Under the pieces are notes generated by a model. That model searched no databases, was not told the origin of the DNA, and saw only the letters and a program-made list of their open reading frames with translations. From assembly GCA_016218545.1 (NCBI GenBank), contig JACRDQ010000012.1:1-54926 (forward strand): 54,926 nt of DNA. Direction: 5' to 3'. The translations under genes were made by a program, and so were the position numbers. Shown here piece after piece: positions 33,858-41,385 of the stretch (its first letter is position 1; each line of letters starts with the position of its first letter). Origin of the DNA: Elusimicrobiota bacterium. GTDB lineage: Bacteria > Elusimicrobiota > Elusimicrobia > UBA1565 > UBA9628.

Positions 33858-34139
33858 GTGCTCCAATTCGCATTCGCCCGCAGCTTCCAGAAGAGCCTGA
33901 AAGACCTTCACCCACCGGAGAAGGTCGCCATCCAGCGGCAACTGGATTCCTTCATGTTGGCCATTGATGTCCGCCAAATCCCTGCTGGCTACGGGTTAAA
34001 GAAGCTGGGCGACCAGGTTTGGGAATTCCGTACAGACCTGGCACTTCGCGTCCTATTCCATTGGGACAAGAATGCCATCACATTCCTCTTTGTTGGCAAC
34101 CACAACGAGATTCACCGCTTTTGCAAGTTCTATCGCTAG
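33858..34139 (+). CDS. RelE/ParE-family toxin
   Basis: A 93-residue protein starting at the GTG at 33858. It has the RelE/ParE fold pattern: FAFARSFQKSLKDLHPPEKVAIQRQLDSF helices, GYGLKKLGDQVWEFRTDLALRVLFHWDKNAITFLFVGNHNEIHRF strands. Members either cut mRNA on the ribosome or poison gyrase; the motif alone does not decide. It follows the antitoxin by 15 nt. The TAG stop is followed in the same frame by a further open stretch (next entry). Confidence 0.8.
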   Translation: MLQFAFARSFQKSLKDLHPPEKVAIQRQLDSFMLAIDVRQIPAGYGLKKLGDQVWEFRTDLALRVLFHWDKNAITFLFVGNHNEIHRFCKFYR

Positions 34140-34247
34140 GACTCTGATCGCCTGGACGATGCGATCTGCAAGGTTCTTGGACTCGGCGATGAAACAACGG
34201 AGGACGAGAGGGCGTACCTGCGGTTTCTCCACCAGAACCCAAGCTAG
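34140..34247 (+). pseudogene. In-frame gene remnant after the toxin
   Basis: Thirty-five sense codons continue in frame after the toxin stop and end at a TAG at 34245-34247. The peptide DSDRLDDAICKVLGLGDETTEDERAYLRFLHQNPS looks like a real protein C-terminus rather than noise. It resembles the closing segment of some DNA methyltransferase or BREX-type proteins only in a general way. It has no start codon. I read it as the tail of a gene mostly lost when the toxin-antitoxin pair arrived, or as an extension of the toxin cut by a stop codon. It overlaps the end of the convergent rSAM gene by 4 nt. Confidence 0.4.
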
Positions 34248-35764
34248 TCGCCGCTCTGGGGCTTCTCGCCGTAGAGCTCGCTGACCCGCTTGATCCCGGC
34301 CATGGCATCCTCGTTGCCCGGGTCCAGGCGCAGGGCCAGGGCCCACTCGTTCCTGGCTTTCTCGTAGTCGCCCTTCTGGAAGAAGACGACTCCGGAGAGG
34401 TAGTGCTGTTGGGACGACCGCCTGTCCTGCTCCGAGGACTGCGCCACCGGAGCCGAGGAGACCTCGACGGCAAGGGACGGCCTGGGCAAGGCAGGCTTGT
34501 GCTCCAGCTTGGCCAAGCGCTTCAAGCCTGCCTTGGCATCCTCGTTCATGGGGTCGTGGAAGAGGGACCAGTTCCACTCCTCCCTGGCGCCGGCATAGTT
34601 GCCCTTCTGGAAGAGCATGAGCCCGATCATGTAGCGCTGGCGCGAGTCCCGCGCGGCAGCCTCGGAGAGGGGCGGCAGAGAGGCTGAGGTGTCCTTGGCA
34701 GGCAGGACCTTGACCTGGTCCTCTTCGGGCCGGCTTGAGGGGACGACGAGCAGGGTGCTGTCCTGGCTTGCAGGCTCGATGCGCTGGGCAAGGCACTGGC
34801 CTGCGGCAAGGGGCAGGAGCGCGGACAAGACGAGCTTCAGGGCCCGGCCCTTGCGCTTGGGCTTGGCTACCGGAATGAACTCGTCCCAGCCGAACATCTC
34901 GGGGTACTCGCGCCACGGGCCTTCGCACGCGCTGAACCAGCGGCACTCAGGGCACTTGGGGCCCTTGGTCTTGCCTTCGTTCCGCCTGGTCTGGGTGAAG
35001 TCCTCGATCACGGCATCCGCGTCGTAGATCTTGGTCCTGGGGATGACCTTCTCGGCCACGTAGTCCTCGTAGCCGGACATGAAGCAGTAGGGGATGGCCT
35101 CGGTCATCACGATCCTGCCGGTCTTGATGCCCACGTCGAGCCCTTTCTTGACCCAGGGCTCGATGATGGTCTTGCGCGCGGTGAGCCACTCGCGGTTCTG
35201 GGCGGCCCTGCCGGTCACGTGCATGAACGCGAACTGGTACTGGTCCACGCCCAGGGACACGAGGAGCTTGGCCAGGTCGGGCAGGTCGCGGTAGTTGCAC
35301 TTGGTCACCACGCTGTTGGTGATGAGCCGGGCACCCGCCTTCTTGACGTTCTTCATGCCGGCCACGGTCTGGAGGAAGCTGCCCTTGGCTCCGGTGAGGA
35401 AGTCGTGGATCTCGGCCCTGGAGCCGTGGAGGGAGGGCCCGAACTCGTTGGCCCCGGCGGCCATGAGCTTGGCCACGGTGCCGGGGTAGCAGAAGGACCT
35501 GCCGTTGGATTGGAGCTGGATGTTCCGGTAGCCGAGAGCCTTGGCCTTCCTCACGAGAGCCAGGATGCCGGGGTGCAGGGTGGGCTCGCCGCCGGTGAAG
35601 ACCACGCCGTCGGCTCCCGAGGCCCGGCCGTCGGAAAGGGAGCGCAGGAGCTCGTCGAGCGCCTTGGCGGGCAGGCGCTCGCGCTTGTCGCCCTGCACGC
35701 AGAACTTGCAGAGGTTGTTGCATTGAAAGCCGACCTTGAGGTCGATGCGTTGGATGCCGGTCAT
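34244..35764 (-). CDS. Radical SAM protein with C-terminal membrane helix and TPRs
   Basis: About 506 residues from the ATG at 35764 (ATGA overlap with the A24-like gene). Residues 1-300 are the rSAM enzyme: C15, C19 and C22 (FQCNNLCKFCVQGDKRE), GVVFTGGEPTLHP, and CPECRWFSACEGPWREYPEMFGW as a SPASM-like tail. At about 304-325 comes a positively charged stretch and a signal-peptide-like helix (RKGRALKLVLSALLPLAAGQCLA). It is followed by a linker and two TPR units, each with a FQKG-Y-ARxEW motif. The TPR part may therefore lie across the membrane from the enzyme. No internal start codon with a good ribosome site was seen, so a true fusion is likely. Confidence 0.8.
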   Translation of the reverse strand: MTGIQRIDLKVGFQCNNLCKFCVQGDKRERLPAKALDELLRSLSDGRASGADGVVFTGGEPTLHPGILALVRKAKALGYRNIQLQSNGRSFCYPGTVAKLMAAGANEFGPSLHGSRAEIHDFLTGAKGSFLQTVAGMKNVKKAGARLITNSVVTKCNYRDLPDLAKLLVSLGVDQYQFAFMHVTGRAAQNREWLTARKTIIEPWVKKGLDVGIKTGRIVMTEAIPYCFMSGYEDYVAEKVIPRTKIYDADAVIEDFTQTRRNEGKTKGPKCPECRWFSACEGPWREYPEMFGWDEFIPVAKPKRKGRALKLVLSALLPLAAGQCLAQRIEPASQDSTLLVVPSSRPEEDQVKVLPAKDTSASLPPLSEAAARDSRQRYMIGLMLFQKGNYAGAREEWNWSLFHDPMNEDAKAGLKRLAKLEHKPALPRPSLAVEVSSAPVAQSSEQDRRSSQQHYLSGVVFFQKGDYEKARNEWALALRLDPGNEDAMAGIKRVSELYGEKPQSGD

Positions 35765-36981
35765 GAGAACCACCCCGCGAGTAAGACCTTGAGCCCTGCC
35801 TTCACCCTGCCGTAATAGGGGGCCAGCAGCACGAGCACGCTCCCCCGATAGTAGAGGGTCAGGAGGGTGCCCATGAAGATCCACACCGCGAACGGGATGG
35901 TGTGATAGACCTTGTAGGAGCCCGCCTCCTGGCCCGCCAGCCACGCCTTGAGCGCCTCGACCTCTTCGGCCGTCAGGCCGTCGGAGTAGCGGTCCCCGAG
36001 CTTGTCCGAGAGCCCGGGCTCGGACTTGAGCCTGCTCCAGGTCTCGTCCGAGAGCACGCTCCCGGTCTTCAAGGCCTCGGGGTCGAGCTCCCGCCTGCTG
36101 TCCCACTCGATGAACCAGTCGAAGAGGATGCGCGTGAACGAGATGAACATGCCGAAGCTGATGGTCATCTTGACCGCGGACGCGAGCCAGGCCCACACGG
36201 ACCAGTGCTTCATCAGCGTCCCCCCCACCAGCACCGCCGATAGCGCGACCAGGGCGATCCAGCCGATGGACCTGTTCTGCAGGAACACCATGATGCGGCC
36301 CCAGACGACCAGCAGGGCGAGGAAGACGAGCATCTGGCCGAACGGCCCGACCGAGAGCTTCTGGAACTTCGAGCCCAGCACCATCATGCCGAAGAAGAGG
36401 GCGAGGAGGTTCACGGTCAGGGCGGCGTAGTGGTAGCGGAAGGGCCAGGCGTCCTTGACCCGGACCGCCGTGCGCTCGGCCAGGGCCTTGGCGGACTTGC
36501 CCCATTCGATCTCAGCCGCGTTCCTGAGCCCCCCTGCCACGCGCATGAGGGTCTCGGCGGCGAAGAAGATCCCGGCAGGCACGAACACGTTGACCAGGAT
36601 GAGCATGAAGAGCAGCAGGGGGAAGCCCGGGATGTTGGGGTCGATGAGCGAGGCGAAGAGGCCGAAGAGGATGTAGAGCTTGGCGTCCCCGGCCGGCCAG
36701 ACATTGAAGCGCCACAGGGCGAAGGACGCGGACACGCACAGCACCAGGTGCGCCAGCACCTTGGGGTAGTAGCGCCAGGGCATGTAGTAGTGGCTGCTCC
36801 CGAAGGGGGCCACGTGCTGGTGGCCCAGGAAGCTGTTCCACATGAGGTAGATCATCCCGGCCCCGCACAGGGCCAGGCCGAGAAGGATCCAGTGGTTGCG
36901 GATGCGCTTCTCGGTCCAGTCCTCGAAGGACACGATGGCCCCGAGGACCAGGAAGATCTTGTAGTAGAGGCTTGCGATCAC
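35761..36981 (-). CDS. A24 (prepilin peptidase)-like integral membrane protease
   Basis: About 406 residues from the GTG at 36981 (GTGA overlap with the rSAM gene). It has roughly eight membrane helices. The first catalytic Asp of GxGD-type A24 proteases fits D21 in SFEDWTEKRIRNHWILLGL, which matches the DLxxxxIPN consensus. The second fits D99 in FNVWPAGDAKLYILFGLFASL, the GDxK element. The protein is longer than CpaA or PilD and has a soluble insert near residues 310-350. A24 enzymes cut short leader peptides on the inner face of the membrane. No prepilin was recognised, so it may process another exported peptide or be a repurposed membrane protein. Confidence 0.65.
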   Translation of the reverse strand: MIASLYYKIFLVLGAIVSFEDWTEKRIRNHWILLGLALCGAGMIYLMWNSFLGHQHVAPFGSSHYYMPWRYYPKVLAHLVLCVSASFALWRFNVWPAGDAKLYILFGLFASLIDPNIPGFPLLLFMLILVNVFVPAGIFFAAETLMRVAGGLRNAAEIEWGKSAKALAERTAVRVKDAWPFRYHYAALTVNLLALFFGMMVLGSKFQKLSVGPFGQMLVFLALLVVWGRIMVFLQNRSIGWIALVALSAVLVGGTLMKHWSVWAWLASAVKMTISFGMFISFTRILFDWFIEWDSRRELDPEALKTGSVLSDETWSRLKSEPGLSDKLGDRYSDGLTAEEVEALKAWLAGQEAGSYKVYHTIPFAVWIFMGTLLTLYYRGSVLVLLAPYYGRVKAGLKVLLAGWFS

Positions 36982-37961
36982 GGCGCGCCCCCGGCCTTCC
37001 TCGGCCCCGGCAAGGACTGCACGTCGCCGTCCTTGAGCACCGCGGCCACGACCTTGGCAGGGTCCGTGAACACGGGGCAGAGCTCGTCCGCCGCGTAGTA
37101 GACCCCGAGCTGGTAGAGGCCGGCGCACAAGGGGTCGAGCCCGCAGGCGGCGCAGCGCTCGGACTTGCCGTAGGTCCAGGAGGCCTTGCCCTGCACGCGC
37201 AGGCCCTTCTCATCGAGGAAGTAGATGTGGCGGCCCTCCTCCTTGACGAACTTGCGCGTCTCGGTGGACCGGTGCGGGAAATCGGACATGTAGCACAGGG
37301 GCACGCGCTCGACGCGGAAGGTGCGTCCCCCCGCGTGGAGGTGGCGCATGGCCAGGTGGAGCTCGACCTCGAAGGCGCGGAGCTTGGGCACGATCTCGGG
37401 GTTCAAGGCCGCGCGGTTCATGAGGGGGTCGAGGTTGTTCCACACCACGTGCACGATGAACGGGAAGCGCTCGGTCAGCCAGCGCACCAGGAGGCTCAGG
37501 TGCCCGGCGTTCTTGGAGTTGATGACGGTGTTGATGTCCACGCGCACGCCCAACTCGCCCGCGTTCTCCAGGGTCCTCGTGATATTGGGCAGGGAGTCGG
37601 GGTTCTGCGAGATGGCGGACTGGACCTCGGCCCGGTGGGAGTGGAGCGACACGTGCAGGTGCTCGAGGCCCGCGTCGCTCAGGGACTTCAGATAGGCGAG
37701 GTCCGCGGTCTTCTGGCCGTTGGTCACCATGCGGGGCACGAGGCCCTTCTTGCGGCAGTAGGCCACGAGCTTGGCCAGGTCCTCGAAGAGCGTGGGCTCC
37801 CCTCCGGTGAGGATGACGCCGGCGGCCCTCTCCGCCGCGAAGGAGTCCACGAGCCGGACCGCCTCGGACCACTCGATGGTCCTGCCGTTGGCCGGGTTGG
37901 AGCAGAACACGCAAGACTGGTTGCACACGCGCGAGACCTGCAGGTAGGCAAGCTCAGCCAC
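36978..37961 (-). CDS. Radical SAM protein, close paralogue of 7317-8261
   Basis: A 327-residue rSAM enzyme with C13, C17 and C20 in RVCNQSCVFCSNPANGR, VILTGGEPTLFEDL, and a C-terminal CAACGLDPLCAGLYQLGVYYAADELCP cluster. It differs from the 7317-8261 protein mainly by a short C-terminal extension (SLPGPRKAGGAP). Conservation of the strings MAELAY at the start and WNNLDPLMNRA in the middle indicates recent duplication or strong constraint on one substrate. It overlaps the upstream rSAM gene by 8 nt and the downstream membrane protease gene by 4 nt. Confidence 0.9.
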   Translation of the reverse strand: MAELAYLQVSRVCNQSCVFCSNPANGRTIEWSEAVRLVDSFAAERAAGVILTGGEPTLFEDLAKLVAYCRKKGLVPRMVTNGQKTADLAYLKSLSDAGLEHLHVSLHSHRAEVQSAISQNPDSLPNITRTLENAGELGVRVDINTVINSKNAGHLSLLVRWLTERFPFIVHVVWNNLDPLMNRAALNPEIVPKLRAFEVELHLAMRHLHAGGRTFRVERVPLCYMSDFPHRSTETRKFVKEEGRHIYFLDEKGLRVQGKASWTYGKSERCAACGLDPLCAGLYQLGVYYAADELCPVFTDPAKVVAAVLKDGDVQSLPGPRKAGGAP

Positions 37962-39111
37962 GGCCGCCTCCCGGCCGCACGCCGACGGGCCTGAGCACGC
38001 CGAATCCCTTCTCGCGCGCCGAGCGCACCGGCATGCCGGCGCAGCGCGCCCCGCACGCGCACCGGCCGCAGCCCCGGGACTTCACGAAATAGCGGTGGTC
38101 GATGTAGAACTCGGCGTAGGCATTGATGTCGCGCTTGCGTCCGAAGCGGAAGGGCTTGGGAAGCTTCCCAGGCCCAAGGCACAGGGTCCCGGCCTTGGCA
38201 GGCAGGGAGCCCTCCTTGAGGAGGAAGGCCAGGTCAGCGCAGAAGCCCCGCAGGAAGCACTGGGGGCAGGCCTCGCCCGAGCAGGTCGGAGGAGGGCCGC
38301 CGGCGAGCCACCGGTCGAAGAGGGCCTTGCGGCCGCGCACCTCGTCGAGTATCTTCTCCGGGGCCTGGATGAGGGGCTCGAAGCCCTCGAGGAACTCGGG
38401 CCGCAAGCGGTTGGTGTACATGTGCAGGTCAGGCCTGCGGGAGAGCTCGAGGGCCCGGTGCAGGGCAGAGAGCTGGTCGGGCTTTGCGAAGTCGCAGTAG
38501 AGCTCGCCCCTGTTCTCCCAGGCGTCGCCGAAGGGGACCAGGGCCAGGAGGTCGAACTCCCGCACCCCGACCTTGATGTAGAACTCGAGGAGCTCTCTTA
38601 AGACCGGGAGGTTCAAAGCGTTGATGACCACGTCCACGCTCACGATGAGCCCGGGCGTGGCCAGGGCGGCGCGCAAACCGGTCAGGGCCTGCACGAAGGA
38701 GCCGGGAACGCGGGTCAAACGGTCGTGGAGCGGCCGGGTATGTCCGTGCAGGGAGAAGGTGACCTCGCCCAGGCCCGCTTCCACGGCCGCCGCCAGGAAC
38801 CCGGGGTAGCAGAACCTGCGCCCATTGGTCACGACCTGGATGTGCTGGTAGCCGAGCTTGCGCGCCAGGCGCACGATGTCGAGGAAGTCCGGGTGCAGGG
38901 TGGGCTCGCCGCCGCTCAAGACCACGCGCCTCAAGCCTTCCTTGCGTCCCTGGGCCAGATCCGCCTTGACCGCCTGGAAGGACAGGGCCTTGCCGGTCTG
39001 AGCCCCCCGGTCATGGCAGAAGAGGCAGCGCTGGTTGCACGCCAGGGTCAAGCGCACCCAGTGCCGCTTCTCGGACACGGCAGAGGCGTCGCCGGCCTTC
39101 TTGCGGGTCAT
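37954..39111 (-). CDS. Radical SAM protein with two C-terminal cysteine clusters
   Basis: About 385 residues from the ATG at 39111 (ATGA overlap). C25, C29 and C32 lie in LACNQRCLFCHDRG; the GGEP box is VVLSGGEPTLHPDFL. The C-terminal third has a dense cysteine set: CSGEACPQCFLRGFC and then CGRCACGARCAGMPVR at the very end. These could ligate two auxiliary Fe-S clusters, as in SPASM enzymes that modify peptides or carry out difficult oxidations. It lies in a run of three coupled rSAM genes after the nitrogenase-like genes. Substrate unknown. Confidence 0.88.
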   Translation of the reverse strand: MTRKKAGDASAVSEKRHWVRLTLACNQRCLFCHDRGAQTGKALSFQAVKADLAQGRKEGLRRVVLSGGEPTLHPDFLDIVRLARKLGYQHIQVVTNGRRFCYPGFLAAAVEAGLGEVTFSLHGHTRPLHDRLTRVPGSFVQALTGLRAALATPGLIVSVDVVINALNLPVLRELLEFYIKVGVREFDLLALVPFGDAWENRGELYCDFAKPDQLSALHRALELSRRPDLHMYTNRLRPEFLEGFEPLIQAPEKILDEVRGRKALFDRWLAGGPPPTCSGEACPQCFLRGFCADLAFLLKEGSLPAKAGTLCLGPGKLPKPFRFGRKRDINAYAEFYIDHRYFVKSRGCGRCACGARCAGMPVRSAREKGFGVLRPVGVRPGGGRG

Positions 39112-40061
39112 GCCTGCTGCTCCGTGACCGCCGCGGCCTTGGGGCCTTTGATGGGAGCCAAGTCCGCGTCCCCGAACTCCTCCAGGTGGCGCTCGAACAC
39201 GCCTCCGCAGAGGTCCCGGACCGAGCAGCCGGAGCAGACCTCGGGCTGGACGCGCCTGCGCGTGGGCTTGAGGCTCGTGATCTCGACCAGGCCGGGCTTG
39301 CCCTGGACGCGGCCGCGCTCCACCGTGACCCTGGGAGAGAAGTAGAGGTCGTTGGAGAGCACGGCATGGGCTCCGAGCACGCACAGGGGCAGGCCGAAGA
39401 AGCGCAGGGTCACGCCCTTGGCGCGAGCCTGTGACGCCAGGCCGGGCACCGCCCTCTTCCACTCCTTGAACGGCACAGCCAGACTGGCGTAGTCCTTGGC
39501 GCTCCTGCCCTCGGGCGCAGGGTGCGAGAGAAGGATGTGCTGCACGCCCTTGTGCCCGAGGATGAAGCCCAGCACGGCCGGGAGCCTGTCCCAGTTTCCC
39601 CGGACCACCACGGTGTTGGTCAGCAGGAACAGTCCTTCCCGGGATCCGGCAAGAGCCAGGGCCATGCGGAGACGCTCGAACCCGCCCGGAGTCCCGCAGA
39701 GAGCGTCATGGAGCGCAGGGTCAGGACCGTGCACGGACAAGCAGAGCTCGTCGAGGAGCGGCAGGATCCTCTTGGCGAACGCAGGCTCGTGCAAGCGGCT
39801 CCCGTTGGACGTCATGTAGGTGGCATAGCCCAGGCCCTTGGCTGCGCGCAGCACGCCTTCAAGGCCTGTCACCAGGGTGGGCTCACCGCCGGTGAAGGTC
39901 ACGTGATCGAAGCCCTGGCGCCGCTTCTCAGCCAGGACGCGGGCCATCTCAGCCGGGGTCACGGGTGAGCCCTTCCAGCGCTTGAGGCGGTCAGCCTCGG
40001 AGCAGAACAGGCAGTGCTGCCTGCACTCGTAGGAGATGTGGAACTCGAGCCTCCGGATCAT
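39108..40061 (-). CDS. Radical SAM protein with SPASM-like tail
   Basis: About 317 residues. I chose the ATG at 40061, one base after the stop of the nitrogenase-like gene, since the rSAM strand begins at once (MIRRLEFHISYECRQHCLFC; C13, C17, C20). An upstream ATG at 40115 would overlap that gene. GGEP is in VTFTGGEPTLVTGL. The tail PEVCSGCSVRDLCGGVFERHLEEFG is a short SPASM-like cysteine set. Its position right after a component-1-like subunit suggests it acts with the nitrogenase-like complex on the same intermediate (inference). Confidence 0.88.
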   Translation of the reverse strand: MIRRLEFHISYECRQHCLFCSEADRLKRWKGSPVTPAEMARVLAEKRRQGFDHVTFTGGEPTLVTGLEGVLRAAKGLGYATYMTSNGSRLHEPAFAKRILPLLDELCLSVHGPDPALHDALCGTPGGFERLRMALALAGSREGLFLLTNTVVVRGNWDRLPAVLGFILGHKGVQHILLSHPAPEGRSAKDYASLAVPFKEWKRAVPGLASQARAKGVTLRFFGLPLCVLGAHAVLSNDLYFSPRVTVERGRVQGKPGLVEITSLKPTRRRVQPEVCSGCSVRDLCGGVFERHLEEFGDADLAPIKGPKAAAVTEQQA

Positions 40062-40062
40062 C

Positions 40063-41385
40063 TTAATCCCGAGCGACCCTCTTCTTCCCCTCATAAGCTC
40101 CGCGGCTGAGCTCATTGGCCGCGCGATTGAGGAAGCGCACGGCGCCGCGGAACCCGAGGAAGGGCTCGTCCCTGAGGAAGTGCGTGTACGCGGACTGGAA
40201 GCCGAACTCCATCCAAGCGCCCTCCACGCCCAGGGTGTACTTGACGGCCATGGTGTTGGAGACCACCAGGGAGATGGACTCGGAGCGGCACCAGCCGTTC
40301 TCCACGTCGATGGTCATGGGCTCGAACACGGTCTTGGGATGGGCCAGCAGGGTCTTGCGGTCCTCGTCGCCGACATGGTGCTGTCCGCCGATGAGGAGCA
40401 TGCTCCCGACCTTGCCTCCGAGCGCTTCCACGGACTCGGCGAAGCCCGGGCCGTAGACGGGGTCTCCGCAGAAAGCGAGCGTGCGGCCCTGCACCTGCTC
40501 CCGGACTCCCCGGTCCAGGAGGGCCTGGGCGCCCGCGAGCTCCTTGGCCGCGAACTCCCGACCCGCCTTGAGCTTGCCCAGGCCCGCTGCCGCGGCTTCC
40601 ACGAAGCGCTTGCTCGCTCCCACGCCGAAAGGAAGGTCCGCCTCGATGAGTTTGACCGCGAGCCTCTTGGCCAGGACCCGGCCCGCCGCTCTTGCGTGCG
40701 GGAGCGAGACCACGGCCTCGGCGCGGCGGGCTTCTCTTAAGTGCTCGTAAGGCCTGCCTGAGAGCCAGACCGAGACCGGGTCGAGCCCGGCGCCGGCGAC
40801 CAGCCTCTCGAGCTCGGCCACGCTGCCCCGGTGGTCGCCCTCGTTGCGGTCCATGAGATAGCCTACCACCGCGACCTTGCCTTTCTCGGGCCTGGCGCCT
40901 GCGAGGTCCATGCCGGCGGCCATGGTCTCGAGCATGGCCGCGTAGCCGTCGAGCCAATCCCCGTACACGGCCGAGCGCCTGGGCAGGATGAAGGAGGGCG
41001 TGGCCGACCCTGCCAGGCCCTCGCGCAGGAGCCGCTCGTAGTCCGTGCCGGCGATGCTGCACATGGGCATGGAGCCCATGAAGAAGACCCCGCACTCCGG
41101 GTGGGCGGCCATGCGCCTCATGGCGGCCATGATCCCGGCCTCGAAGTTCCCCGCGATGGTGAAGACATTGACCCCGGTGTACTGGACGCGGTGGTCGCAG
41201 GCGCAGGAGAGCAGGGTGCTGAAGAGGTCGTGGCGGCCGTGCACCTGCTCGGCCTTGGCGAACACGCAGCTCGGCCCGTCGCCCAGGAAGAAGGCGTCCG
41301 GGATGGCGTTCAAGGCCAGGAAGGTGCCCTGCAGATAGGGGATGTTGAGCCGCACCCCGAGCTTCGAAGACGCCAGCTTAGGCAT
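40063..41385 (-). CDS. Nitrogenase component-1-like (NifD/BchN-type) protein
   Basis: A 440-residue paralogue of 29755-31059. Conserved elements are LALNAIPDAFFLGDGPSC (C40), VHGRHDLFSTLLSCACDHR (C61 and C63), SMPMCSIAGTDYERLL (C109), VVGYLMDRNEGDHRGSVAELERL and a closing DEPFLGFRGAVRFLNRAANEL. The middle cysteine seen at C75 in the sister protein is replaced here (TGVNVFTIAG), but a CxC occurs twelve residues earlier, so the cluster ligation may differ. It overlaps the stop of the partner gene 41378-43114 by 8 nt, which fits a heteromeric pair. Its substrate is unknown. Confidence 0.85.
   Translation of the reverse strand: MPKLASSKLGVRLNIPYLQGTFLALNAIPDAFFLGDGPSCVFAKAEQVHGRHDLFSTLLSCACDHRVQYTGVNVFTIAGNFEAGIMAAMRRMAAHPECGVFFMGSMPMCSIAGTDYERLLREGLAGSATPSFILPRRSAVYGDWLDGYAAMLETMAAGMDLAGARPEKGKVAVVGYLMDRNEGDHRGSVAELERLVAGAGLDPVSVWLSGRPYEHLREARRAEAVVSLPHARAAGRVLAKRLAVKLIEADLPFGVGASKRFVEAAAAGLGKLKAGREFAAKELAGAQALLDRGVREQVQGRTLAFCGDPVYGPGFAESVEALGGKVGSMLLIGGQHHVGDEDRKTLLAHPKTVFEPMTIDVENGWCRSESISLVVSNTMAVKYTLGVEGAWMEFGFQSAYTHFLRDEPFLGFRGAVRFLNRAANELSRGAYEGKKRVARD

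Noticed and set aside
35765..36505. 753-residue version of the rSAM-TPR protein
   Set aside because: The extra N-terminus is a shadow of the A24-like gene; the ATGA junction marks the true start.
5083..36981. Complete Flp pilus system
   Set aside because: Only a CpaB-like protein and an A24-like protein were found; no pilin, secretin, ATPase or TadB/C genes are present in the window.
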